Assembly: GCA_031761405.1 (NCBI GenBank)
Contig: JASEVX010000013.1
Location: forward strand, 51,895,956 to 51,959,955
Direction of reading: 5' to 3'
Length of the DNA: 64,000 bases
DNA from: Serripes groenlandicus
Lineage: Eukaryota; Mollusca; Bivalvia; Cardiida; Cardiidae
The first letter of the stretch is position 1. Each line of letters begins with the position of its first letter. The notes under the pieces are model-generated. The model had not been told where the DNA came from and did not search any database. It was given only the letters and a program-made list of their open reading frames with translations. Below, piece after piece: positions 14,776 to 25,398 of the stretch. Both the position numbers and the translations under genes were made by a program.

Positions 14776-15775
14776 TCAATAGTATTATAGTTATATAACC
14801 CAGAATGGTGTATACTCTATATTCAATAGTATTTTAATTATATAACCCAGAATGGTGTATAATTCTACTTTCAACAGTATTATAGTAATATAACACAGAA
14901 TAGTGTATACTCTACTATCAACAGTATTATAGTTATATAACACAGAAGGGTTTATACTCTACTTTCAACAGTATTATAGTTACATAACACAGAATGGTGT
15001 ATACTCTACTTTCAACAGTGTTATATAACCCAGACTGGTGTATACTCTACTTTCAACAGTAGTATAGTTATATAACACAGAACGGTTTATACTCTACTTT
15101 CAAAAGTATTATAGTTATATAACCCTGAATGGTGTATATATTTTTGTTTAACAGTGTTATAGTTCTATAACCAAGAAAGGTGTATATTCTACATTCAACA
15201 GTAGTACAGTTTTATAACACAGAAGGGTGTGTACTATACTTTCAATAGTATTATAGTAATAACACTGAATGGTGTATAATACTTGTTTAACAGTATTATA
15301 GTTCTATAACCAAGAAGGGTGTATACTCTACTTTCAACATTATTATAGTTCTATAACCAAGAAGGGTGTATACTCTTCTTTCAGCAGTTTTATAGTTATA
15401 TATCCTAGAATGAAGTATACTCTACATTCAACAGTATTATACTTATATCACTCAGAATGGTGCATACTCTACTTTCAACAGTGTTATATCACCCAGAATG
15501 GTGTAAACTCTTCTTTCAACAGTATTATAGTCATATAACTCAGAATGGTGTATACTCTACTTTCAACAGTGTTATATAACCCAGAATAATGTATACTCTA
15601 CTTTTAACAGTATTATACTTATAGCACTCAGAATGGTGTATACCCTACTTTCAACAGTATTATATAACCCAGAATGGTGTATACTCTACTTTCAACAGTG
15701 TTATATAACTCAGAATGGTGTATACTCTACTTTCAACAGTGTTATATAACCCAGAATGGTGTATACTCTACTTTC
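14776..15775. repeat. 47-bp minisatellite, array 1
   Basis: About 20 imperfect units reading roughly CAGAATGGTGTATACTCTAC, then TTTCAACAGTATTATAG, then TTATATAACC. Shorter units of about 40 bp lack TATTATAG. The same family forms the arrays at 40736-42300 and 42300-43640. Confidence 0.92.
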
Positions 15776-15829
15776 AAAAACCCTGTTAATTATTCGGCCG
15801 TTTTCATTAAAAGAAGCCTTTTCTATCCA

Positions 15830-16290
15830 AAACATTACTGAAACTGCATAGACTGATGTTGTTCATACCCCCTGAAAATAAATCTTACCCCAAGATTTTC
15901 AACTCAAGGGGTAAGTTTAGCCTTGGATAAAAATGTGAGTTGGGACACTGATCTTTGCTCATAAAGTCCAGAATAAATTGATAACTGATCTAAAATATAT
16001 ATTTAATTACTGCATTAAACACTATCCTGTGGTATTCAAAAGAATCGTTCAATTCACTCAGACGAGTATTTGTAATTATTGTGAAAATTAACTGAGGACT
16101 CATAAATACATAATTCAAATAAATAAGGAACCGTTTCGAACCAAGTCTCACCAGTTACACTAATCCACAAACTCTTGCAATGGTAACACATTGATCTATT
16201 TTCGAGTCCAGTGAATTGAATGATGTATGTATGTGTTAGTGGTTAATTAATTGTAATCTAACAACATCAAGTTTTGAGGCCCCATACGGT
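15830..16290. repeat. Dispersed repeat D, copy 1 (internal deletion)
   Basis: It matches 63210-63775 from the 'CCCTGAAAATAAATCTTACC' edge to the 'GTATGTATGTGTT' end. About 110 bp present at 63330-63440 are missing here. No coding potential was seen. Confidence 0.75.
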
Positions 16291-16560
16291 TTAAGAACAT
16301 GAAATACAACCGTAATCTGTAAGTATTAGTGACTCAGAATTTTTTTGACGTGTCTGTTTATAAAGGAGCTAAAATCGATTTAGCGGAAATCTTACTAAAC
16401 AACATGTAAACAAAGCGTAACCCTTTCCATGCTAACTTCCTAAAATAGTATTGTCCAACTTTGCGTTTGGAAGAGACCATTGCTAGTTCTAGGAATATCA
16501 AGATGAAATTGTTGAGTTGAGCCCGACTCTAGTCAGACACTATACCGGTGGCACGGGTTT
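16290..16560. other. No recognisable feature
   Basis: AT-rich sequence with no gene, tRNA or clear repeat recognised. Confidence 0.5.
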
Positions 16561-16950
16561 CACTAGTCCAGGTTTCTGTACTCTAAATGCGATTTTATAT
16601 TTTGACTGTTCGCATCCGCAACAAAATTAGAACCACTGTACTCGAAATTACGTACCTACGTGTATTATAAAACATTGAAAATGTCTTAACATCCATCTAC
16701 TGTTGTACAGTGTAGCATTCTGATGCTATGAAAACGTATAAAACCATCGCCCGTCTTGTAGCTTTTCTTTTATGATTTATACTCATTATAAACTATGCAT
16801 TTGCTTAACGTAAACTTACATTATTAGCTTGGTTAAATAGGGAGTCATGTGTAAATTGACCATTGCTTCAAAATAATTATGTTTTTACTAAATTAATCCT
16901 TTTTGTGCGTTACAAAATTCACCAATCAAATATAGAATTTCCTGAGATCT
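16560..16950. repeat. Right flank of the duplicated minisatellite cassette (copy 1)
   Basis: It matches 43640-43975, including AACATCCATCTACTGTTGTA, TGATGCTATGAAAACGTATA and AATTCACCAATCAAATATA. The shared order of dispersed repeat, 47-bp minisatellite and this flank at two sites indicates a cassette duplication. Confidence 0.8.
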
Positions 16951-17280
16951 TGGTGAGAAGTCCTGAATTACTGATCATTGCTCAAAAATACATATCTTAT
17001 TACTGAATTTAACACTATGATGTGAGTACTCAAAAGATCGGCAATTTTACAAAATGTACATATCTAGTATAACGTTGTCAATGACCGAATCGATTTTACT
17101 GTCCCGAGGCACTTATAATGAGTCCGGAGTAAATTGATAACTGCTCTAAAATATATATTTAATTACTGCATTAAACACTATCCTGTTGGTACTCAATATA
17201 ATCGTCTAATTCACTGAGAGGTGTATTTGTATTATTGTGAAGATTATTTAACGGAGGTTTCACAAAATCTGTTTCAGCTG
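16950..17280. repeat. Dispersed repeat D, copy 2 (partial)
   Basis: It matches 63310-63560: 'AACACTATGATGTGAGTACT', then 'AATTGATAACTGCTC' and 'GCATTAAACACTATCCTGTT'. It supplies the part missing from the copy at 15830-16290. Confidence 0.7.
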
Positions 17281-17559
17281 TCAAAGGGTTAAGAAAATTG
17301 GTCTTGAAATTAACTAAATTCCTCTACCTGTGTTCTTGTACACATATTCGGCTGTATAAAGTAACATGCACAAATTTTCGACGTTTTCAGGTTTCTGTTT
17401 TTTCCTATATCAACTTTCGGTTTAAGGAAGTAAACAATTTTCAGGAGGAGATTACTTTAAAGGACTTAAAATACATGTGTTTAGTTAGATGTCACACCTG
17501 TATTAAACCTTTCCCCAAATACAGATGCTTTACAGATGTTTTCGTGCGCCTTTGAAGCA

Positions 17560-18850
17560 GACGACGTTTTAGGTCAGGTACATTTTAATACTGTTGAGTA
17601 TTATTACTCTTTTTCAGGTCAGGTACATATCAATTGTGATGAGTATTAATACTATATTAAGGTCAGGTAAAGGTCAATATTGTTCAGTATCAGTACTCTA
17701 TTTAGGTCAGGTACATTTCAATATTGTTGAGTATTATCACACTATTAAAGTCAGGTACAATCAATAGTGTTGAGTATCAGTACTGTATTAAGATCAGCAT
17801 CTTAGTATTAATAATCTATTAAGATTAGAATCAGGTGAATATTGCTGAGGATTATTGCTCTATTTAGGTCAGGTACATTTCAATATTGTTGAGTATTATT
17901 ACACTATTAAGGTCAGGTACAAGCCATTACTGTTTAGTTTTAATACAATATTAAATTCAGGTATAATCAATAGTGTTGAGTATCAGTACTGTATCAAGAG
18001 CAGAATCTTAGTATTAATAATCTATTAAGATCAGAATCAGGTCAATAATGTTGTTTATTTATGATCTTTTAAGGTCTGGTACAGGTCTTTATTGTTACAA
18101 AGTTCGTGTACAGGTCAATACTGTAAGGTAGTACTATTTTACAAGATCATAATCAGGTCAATATAGTTGATATATGGCATTGCACAAAGGTCAGGGTCAG
18201 GTCAATAATGTTGAGTATAATAATGTATTAAGGTCAGGTACAGGTCGTTATTATTAAGCTAGCCTTGTTTACAAATTGCAGGATCAGGTAAATATTGTGA
18301 GGTAGTACTTGTTTACACGATCAGTATCAGGTCGATATAGTTGAGTTATGATATTGAACAAAGGTTCAGGATCAGGTCAATACTGTTGAGTAATATCAAT
18401 TATTAACGTCAGGTACAGGTCGTTATTGTTAAGCTAGCCTTGTTTACAAATTGCAGGATCAGGTCAATATTGTGAGGTAGTACTTGTTTAAACGATCAGT
18501 ATCAGGTCAATATTGTTGGTTTTTTATGATCTCTTAAGGTCAGGTACTGTTCTTTATTGTGACAAAGTTCGTGTACAGGTCAATAGTGTAAGGTAGTACT
18601 ATTTAACAAGATCAAAAACAGGTCAATATAGTTTAGTATTATAATGCGTTAAGTTAGGTATGTTAAGTATTATAATGTATTAGGGTCAGGTACAGGTCAA
18701 AATTGTTGAGTATAATCTTCTATTAAGGTCAGAATCAGGTCAATATTGTTGAGTAAATCTTGTTTACAAAGTTTGTCATCGGGTAAATATGGTAAGGTAA
18801 TACTATTTCACATGGTCAAACTCATGTCAATGTTGTTGAGTAAATATATA
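17560..18850. repeat. 44-bp AGGTCAGGTAC minisatellite
   Basis: About 25 diverged units with the core AGGTCAGGTACAGGTCA, followed by ATATTGTTGAGTATTA and a short AT stretch. Some units have CAGGATCAGG or CAGAATCAGG variants. A displaced piece sits at 19429-19543. Confidence 0.9.
17660..18742 (+). promoter_or_regulatory. Four exact DR5 nuclear-receptor sites within the minisatellite
   Basis: Two RGGTCA half sites five bases apart occur at 17660-17676, 18188-18204, 18683-18699 (first half GGGTCA) and 18726-18742. DR5 with this consensus is the classical retinoic acid receptor/RXR element, and RXR and RAR genes exist in molluscs. Several other units have one imperfect half site. The site match is observed; binding is inference. 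Confidence 0.45.
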
Positions 18851-19396
18851 ACCGAAGGCATCTTATCTGTTTTTGTATTTATGTAGTCACGAACAATACA
18901 GATCGAGATCAGCGCAGATGCTCAGTGTGATCTGGATCTCCACTGGTCGCCAATGTCACGTTGCTGGTTTACCTTTAACGCCCCTCATTTATAAATCACT
19001 CTAGATGTTTGAGTCAATACCTTTTAGAAATAATATATTTCCCACATAAGCCGTGATTATGAATGCTGTTTAGTCGTATTATTCACTCAGTTAAAACGAC
19101 AATGTCAAACACCTTAGACACGAACTATTAAAACATTTACAAAGTTTACCGGAATTTGTATTGCCAATTACGGATCTGTGAGACAAGACATTTTACAAAC
19201 TATAATCTTTTCACATGAGCCGTGATTATGAAGGCATGCGTCACATTATGTATGCATATAAAGCTTTACCATATATGCTATACAATTATTTTGAATACAA
19301 AATGGTCGATTTCAATAGATTTGTTTTCGAGAGTTAAAGATTCACAGGTAAATGTGTATTATTAAAGATACCCAAACCGATTGAATCCTTTACAAT
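18850..19396. other. No recognisable feature
   Basis: AT-rich, apparently single-copy in this window. A short repeated phrase (ACATAAGCCGTGATTATGAA / ACATGAGCCGTGATTATGAA) occurs near 19043 and 19215. Confidence 0.5.
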
Positions 19397-19575
19397 GTAT
19401 TGCGTCTACAACGGTAGAAATGTGTTTGTCAGGTACATTTCAATATTGTTGAGTATTAATACTCTATTAAGGTCAGGTACAAGCCATTACTGTTGAGTAA
19501 TAATTGAGTATTAATACACTATTAAAGTCAGGTACAATCAATAGTATTGCGTCTACAACGGTAGAAATGTGTTTG
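19397..19575. repeat. Minisatellite scrap flanked by a 32-bp direct repeat
   Basis: The same 32 bases (starting GTATTGCGTCTACAACGG) occur at 19397-19428 and 19544-19575. The 115 bp between them are units of the AGGTCAGGTAC minisatellite found at 17560-18850. This is the signature of an insertion that duplicated its target, or of a template switch. Confidence 0.85.
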
Positions 19576-19780
19576 GTTTTATCCAACATGACCGTACGTT
19601 TTTATGGAAGAGAAAGGCGATGGGGTTTGAACCGATTTGGGCAACGGTTTTGATTATTAAGAAGTAAAAGTGCAAGTTTTTACGCACACCGGGTTTAGAC
19701 CTGTAACCTACGTTTCCCATAGCTAAGAACGAAAAATGTGTATATCATCAGTTAAATGAGGCACTCAATGAACCAATACT
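19576..19780. other. No recognisable feature
   Basis: No gene or repeat recognised in this stretch. Confidence 0.5.
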
Positions 19781-20460
19781 CAACGACAAGTGAACCTTTT
19801 AAATACTTGAATATGCGTTAAGTTCACAGTGTATGTGTATTAAATGTAATTTGTCAATACCTTATAACAGACACGACAACATTATAAATCCTTAGCTATG
19901 AATATCAATTACAATAAATTAAAAAAAACAAGATATTAAGTAGGTACATGTATCTAGAAGACATACACAGTCACGTACTGCAGTTCTCTCTCTATAAACA
20001 TGTAATATTTCAATTCTTAAATCCTTATTTGACCACCAAAACATACGCTGTTGTTACCAACAATATATATATATATATATATATTTGAATGAGTAATATA
20101 CGATATATTGTAGAGCCTATAGATTAGTTTAATACATCTTTTCTACCACGAATGAACTCACCTTTCTATTGACAAACAGTTTTAATTCCACGCACTGTTA
20201 ATACTGGCATATTCCTCCTGCTAACATAATTGTCGCTGTCTAGAACTATATGTGGTTGTTATCAAATAGCTACATAAACCGGGCCAATATCCATCAACCA
20301 CTTATGTCATAGCAACACACAACAGATGTTGGAAGTATATAAACACCCGTCAAACGTCGTAGATTCAATAATGTTTGTAGTTGCATATAGACTGACGTAT
20401 ATAATAGTGTGTATTGCGGATGTTACCCTTTACTTAAAATGGTCGACTCTTAAGTAAACT
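19780..20460. repeat. Segmental duplication B, copy 1
   Basis: Colinear with 26670-27430. Shared phrases include 'CACTGTTAATACTGG', 'ACATAAACCGGGC' and 'TTACCCTT(T/C)ACT', plus a common edge near 'AATATGCG'. It contains a TA-dinucleotide run. No coding frame is conserved between the copies. Confidence 0.75.
20063..20085. repeat. (TA)n microsatellite
   Basis: An uninterrupted AT dinucleotide run of about 23 bp. Confidence 0.9.
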
Positions 20461-20709
20461 GGTTCCTCACTAAATATACACTGCAGTGATTTTTTTTTAC
20501 TACACATCATAAACAAAGTGTTGCCATTCAGTCACCGTAACATTCATTTGTCTAAATATAGATATGGTGCTTTCATTAAGGAGTAATTTCAGGATGTTGA
20601 ATTAGCACATACAAATTCTTGGATGTTTTGTCAGAATTTTGGAAGATCAGATGTTATCGATAAAACCACAATAACGTACAATATGGGATAAAATGCAATA
20701 ACAAAACAT

Positions 20710-20786
20710 TTAACCCCTTTCCTGTTTAAAGCAACACTGGACAAATTCGCAGCAGTCTACTTTTGAAACACTGAGAAAAGGGTTAA
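20710..20786. mobile_element. Short TTAA-flanked miniature element
   Basis: It begins TTAACCCCTTTCC and ends AAAAGGGTTAA with GCAGCAGTCTACTTTTGAAA between. The ends match the TTAACCCTTTCC family (23369, 47792, 53547, 60129), so this is probably an internally deleted copy. Confidence 0.6.
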
Positions 20787-21030
20787 ATTGCTGAAGACGT
20801 GAACTTTCTTCTTTTCTCAAAATGATATTTATTTTACATCGTCATTATAATCATAACAAACTCAACAAATGTTAAACAAATTAAACTCATAGATAATTCT
20901 TGAAAACTATATCAGCTAAACAGTTAATTTACACTAAAATTGTTGTATATATGTAATTTCAAACTTTATTTCAAACATAAACAGAAGTCTATATACTATT
21001 TTAATTCAAAATTATTATTTCTCAAACCGT
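20787..21030. other. No recognisable feature
   Basis: AT-rich spacer; nothing recognised. Confidence 0.5.
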
Positions 21031-21990
21031 TTTAATAAGTGAAAAAATGCAAATTTAAAAAAAAGAAAGATGGGAGGTCTTGCAACATTCTGCATTAACA
21101 AAAGTATTCGTTGCTTGGTGTATGTAGGTAGATGCGGTTTGTCGTAAGTGTTCCTGGGTTGGTGTATATATATACACACGATACCTTCGTAAGTGATCGT
21201 TGGTTGGTGTATATAGGTTAAACTGAGTATATATGTAGACACAATAGGTTCGTTAGTGTTCGTGGTTTGGTGTATAGGTAGACACCGTACATTCGTGAGT
21301 GTTCATTGATTTGTGTATTTAGGTAGACAATATACGTTCATAACTGTTCGTGGGTTGGTGTAAACAGGTTGACACTGTAGGTTCGTAAGTGTCCGGTTGA
21401 TATACATGTATGATGTAAACACGGTATCTTGTTTATGTGCATGGGCTAGTGGATATTGGTAAACACGGTACGTTCGTATTCGTGGATTGGTGTATGTAGG
21501 TAAACACGACACGTTCGTAAGTGTTCGTGGATTGGCGTATATAGGTAGACACGGTATGTTCGTAAGGGTTCGTGGATTGGTGTATATATGTATACACGGT
21601 ATGTTCGTAAGTGTTCTAGGATTGATGTACATAGGTAGACACGGTATGTTCGTAAGTACTCGTGGATTGGTGTATACAAGTAGACTCGATATGTTCGTAA
21701 GTGTTCGTGGATTGGTGTATAAAGGTAGACACGTTACCTTCGTAAATATTCGTGGGTTATATGAAAATTCACGAGAGCACATTTTCTTCCTAATTTCGAC
21801 CGCAGTGATGGAAATAATGTATTCATGATTCTGCGATTTATTGCTTCTCACAAAGTCAGTGTACAAAGGTCATGACCAGGTCAATTTTGTCGAGTATTAA
21901 CAGCAGGAAATCTGATCGAAAACCATCAGTGTGGGAAAACACATTCGTTAAGATCATTCCAACAATTACATGTTTTTGACGCATCTAAGG
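21030..21990. repeat. 45-bp minisatellite and flank, segmental duplication C copy 1
   Basis: About 15 units of roughly 45 bp built on GTTCGTGGATTGGTGTATAT and AGGTAGACACGGTATG fill 21100-21770. The flank 21770-21990 (TTATATGAAAATTCACGA... AACCATCAGTGTGGGAAA) matches 29650-29880. Because 45 is divisible by three, open frames of up to 187 codons with a 15-residue period appear on both strands; they are by-products of the repeat. Confidence 0.88.
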
Positions 21991-22054
21991 CAAACGACTT
22001 TGCATAGTTTTGCTGCGATGGTATTAACATTCGTCTGCTGCACATTTCTTGTTA

Positions 22055-22077
22055 GTCGCCGGGCAGAAGCCCGCGAC
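22055..22077. repeat. GC-rich perfect hairpin
   Basis: GTCGCCGGGC and GCCCGCGAC flank a short AGAA-type loop in AT-rich surroundings. An inverted CCGGCGAC occurs near 23063, so this may be one end of an approximately 1-kb element (22055-23070). A second small palindrome (TTTGACGC/GCGTCAAA) is at 22618-22636. Confidence 0.4.
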
Positions 22078-22079
22078 TT

Positions 22080-23368
22080 CTATTTTTAATAGGTTTTCGG
22101 AAATCACATGGGAGGGCGGCTTATTATTAGAAAGAAACAAATCTAGATGATTTGAACATATTACAATTGTGGTTGTTTACGAACACTAATAAATGACACA
22201 TCTAAAATGAAATAAATATTCCGATTTTTTAATGTTTGCAGTTTTTTTTATTTCACTCGCATTTAAGTTTTTTTCTTATTTACGAAGACAAAAGTGGTCC
22301 CTTCAAGACGTGAACCAACACCCCCTAGTGCAGACTCTTATGTGTCATCATTGAGGTCAATTTCGGATTCTCCTTTTAATAGCAATTTTAACTTACTAAA
22401 TGTTGTTTTCATATTCAAAGAGATGTCTTGATTTGTGTAGAATTCATTTAATAATGTTAATATATGAATATCTAAAGTAGGAACTGTTTCTAAGCTAAAT
22501 ATAGACCCTATTCTGTGTGTAGTTTCGTGACCTTTAACATCGATTTTCGCGCATGCGCATTTCGATATGAAAAAGCGAGTGATATTATTTTATTTTAGAT
22601 AAGTACAAGACGAATGTTTGACGCAAAGCGTCAAAGAGAAGCCGCAATATTTCGTTGTACATGTAGAAATAAGAAAAAAAAACATTTTTAAATCCACAAA
22701 CAATAGAACAATTTAAACTGTAGACGGTAATGCTAATATATTTCTCCTTTTGGAGACATTTGTTTACTTCAAATTACCTCCCTTTAAAGCAATACCAGGA
22801 TATTTACCTTGTGATTCGAATAAGATTGACAAACATTGAAATTATATGAATGAATATTATTATTTAAATAAGTAACAACAGCAAAATTAAATTTAAGCCA
22901 AGATAAATGTGTACACATTTCGTTATTTTTTTATAGATACCCTAATGTATAGGTATGAATATAAAATTTATAAGCAAATGTTTTCATTTCAACGTTCTTA
23001 ATGTTTGTATAGGTTAATGAAAGTCAAGAATACATAAATAAATCAATGCAGTCTTTTCCGGCGACATTGATGCCTTGCATCAACTTTCTCTTGTATTCAA
23101 TATAAACAACGTTTTCAAAAATCGATAAGGAATATAATTGTCAAATTAAATTTAAATATTTACAAGGCTATAATTATATTTAGTCGATAAATCGTGTATT
23201 GGCTGCGGCTAGTTACCTTAAAATTCCACTGAACGCAGTACTAATGTTCAAAATGTAACTCAGATACTTAATTGAAAATATTGTGGGAAAAGGAAAATGT
23301 GATTGTTTCTTTAAGTTATCTTTACTTTAAAATTAAACGTGATCTACTGCAGAGACGTTAAATATTTC
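22080..23368. other. AT-rich stretch, possible body of a transposon relic
   Basis: No coding sequence recognised. It lies between the inverted GTCGCCGG and CCGGCGAC words and may be one degraded element. From about 23080 nothing is recognised. Confidence 0.3.
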
Positions 23369-23579
23369 TTAACCCTTTCCCACATAAATACATCTGCAGT
23401 AGACGACTTTGAAAACATCTAGACAAAATGACATCAAATCTCTACAAATGAAGTTAAATTTACTGAAAAAGGTTAAAAACATTATGGCAAAAAAAGAAAT
23501 TGCTGGCTTTGAGCAATGTTTTCAAAAGTCGTCTGCTGTAGAGGCATCAGAAAGCGTCTATATTTGGGAAAGGTTTTAA
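23369..23579. mobile_element. TTAACCCTTTCC miniature element (copy M1)
   Basis: Bounded by TTAA on both sides, beginning CCCTTTCCCACAT and ending GGGAAAGGTTTTAA. Subterminal arms CTGCAGTAGACGACTTTGAA and TTTTCAAAAGTCGTCTGCTG form a long inverted repeat. The TTAA target and CCC terminus are like piggyBac-derived MITEs. No transposase. Confidence 0.75.
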
Positions 23580-23718
23580 TATACTGACATACGAAGTGTT
23601 TCCCAATTATGAGGAAGTTTCACGTTTTTCCTGAATTGTTTCAAAATGCATATGCATGTGGGATAGGGCTATATCATTGATCCATTTAAAACATTTTCTA
23701 CATCAAGACACCACTTGA

Positions 23719-23891
23719 TTGACCCTTTTCCGCAAGAAGACGTCTTTGTAGCAGATTTATATTCCCGATTCCCTCAATGTGTTTCACTCTAATTTGTAAT
23801 TATACTGTCATTTGTAGAGTTTTTCACATTGTTGTTCAAAAAAGTTTTCAAAGTCATCTGTTACAAATGGTATGTATGTGGGAAATGGTTG
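23719..23891. mobile_element. Degraded TTAACCCTTTCC-family element (M7)
   Basis: It starts GACCCTTTTCCGC and ends GTATGTGGGAAATGGTT, with the family's GACGTCTTTGTAGCAGATTT and TTTTCAAAGTCATCTG arms recognisable but diverged. Confidence 0.55.
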
Positions 23892-24580
23892 TCAGTGAAT
23901 CAGTAATTTGAAAAGGCAAACAGACATTAACAAGCCCAGCCGCTGAGAAATAACTCGTTGTGATGAAGGTTTTAATTATCTACATAACCGAGTATTTGAG
24001 ATGTTTAATGTTTAACCTTATAGCTGATATGTACGTAAATAGGCTTCTACAGCAGAAGTTTCTTGAAAACGTTCCGAGAAAACGAATAAATAGCTCAATA
24101 TTTTCCAACGATTCTACTTCAGTCAACCAGATACAACCGAATTCACTCAGGACAAAATTGTCTGCCTATAAAGCCAGTCAAGCCCGTCCGATTTAATTCC
24201 CTTTCAACTTACACAAACACAACGATCTCGCGTAGAAAACTTCTTTTTTTTGCAGTGTTTATTGAATGTTTACATGTGTGGTCCTTGGTAGGTCCATGTC
24301 AGGTTAAATCACTCGTGTTTCAAACTTAAATCATCAGTTTATATGTATCGGCATAGAAGACGGACACTCGCGACTGTTCGACCACATGTCTGCTTGTGCG
24401 TGTCATTCATAAAAAGTGTTATAACTTCTAGTGAAACGCTACGGAGTCTTGTAATCTAACTCGAAAATGACGAGGTCTATCAAACCAAGGGTGGTTCATT
24501 CCTTCCGATGCTTGACAAATTCAGTATTTATTTCATCAAATTTAGTTAATTCATAAGACACTGTGATTCGTCTTAAGTTT
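23892..24580. other. No gene supported
   Basis: A 78-codon plus-strand frame (23960-24196) has no recognised domain and no visible splice context. Otherwise featureless AT-rich sequence. Confidence 0.45.
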
Positions 24581-24756
24581 AAAATTGTTTATTGTACACT
24601 GATTATTAATAACGTTTGATGTGTGCTAGTAGATACATTACTAGTACCTGAGCCGTTTGCCTTGGTAATTCCCAAAGACAGAACACGTCATTGTGGGGTT
24701 CGAGCCCAGGACCTTTCGCACTACAGGATAACGTTGTACCACTGCAACACTGTCTG
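24580..24756 (-). mobile_element. tRNA-headed SINE, minus orientation
   Basis: The right part, read on the minus strand, gives a tRNA-like box A region (AGTGTTGCAGTGGTACAACG) and box B (GGGCTCGAACCCC). The body matches the element at 34440-34640 (TAGTACCTGAGCCGTTTG against AGTACTCGCGCCGTTTG; CCCAAAG). The tRNA part is too diverged to be a functional tRNA gene. Confidence 0.7.
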
Positions 24757-24946
24757 TTATAATATGAAAACAATTAGGGATTTGCGGATCAACATTTTCT
24801 CTGTCTGTCAGAATCAATGTTCGGTCAAAAAACGCCGAGATGATGAAGCCTGAAGTCTTATTTCTCAAACAATAAAAGTAATACCGTAGATGTGTGCCAA
24901 TTTAAAGTATGGGGAACCTAATTGTACACGATACTTTATATCCACC

Positions 24947-25398
24947 GGGAATTTATCCGGGGCTAACCGTAACTACACCCTGTTTGACCGTAACTTCGCC
25001 GTTGTGGAAATGGGATAATCCGGCATAAACCGAGTAAGTCCGTAATGAAACGGGGGTCTACCGGCCTCAACCGGCGTAATGCTGGCATAGGCCGTTCTTA
25101 ACCGTCTGCTAATCCGGCTTAGACCATGTCAGTCCCTAACTCCACCGGTGCAAAACGGGACGGGCTATGCCGGGTTTACTCCGGGGTTCACCGTATGTTT
25201 ACCGTGAGTAGAGTATTCCCGACCGCCCCGGATAACTACGGACTATCACGGAAGAGCCACGGTAGAGACCCGGTCCTGCACCGGTATATACCGGTGTTGT
25301 GCCGGACCTACCATTCTGATTTGCTACGGTGCCACCACGGTTGCTTCCCGGTTTGACACGGTTTCTCCCGGACCGTACCGGGGCCCCAATCCGGGACA
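24947..25398. repeat. GC-rich CCG/CGG ladder with about 10.5-bp phasing
   Basis: CCG words recur every 10-11 or 21 bp across the left half (for example from 24950 to about 25200). CGG words recur every 10-11 bp in the right half (about 25335-25385). The words between are nearly random, so it is not an ordinary tandem repeat. It is a GC island in AT-rich DNA. A 76-codon frame (25126-25356) is incidental. Confidence 0.7.

Noticed and set aside
14607..14798. 63-codon plus-strand frame with LGHSDLDLSNDD
   Set aside because: The SDLDL resemblance to a nucleotidyltransferase motif comes from the GACCTTGACCTTT phrase of a dispersed repeat; no G-S or downstream features.
21303..21866. 187-codon minus-strand frame with a 15-residue repeat
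   Set aside because: Explained by a 45-bp minisatellite (divisible by three); the opposite strand is open as well.
25126..25356. 76-codon frame in the GC-rich patch
   Set aside because: Open because the phased CCG ladder lacks stop-forming words; no family signal.
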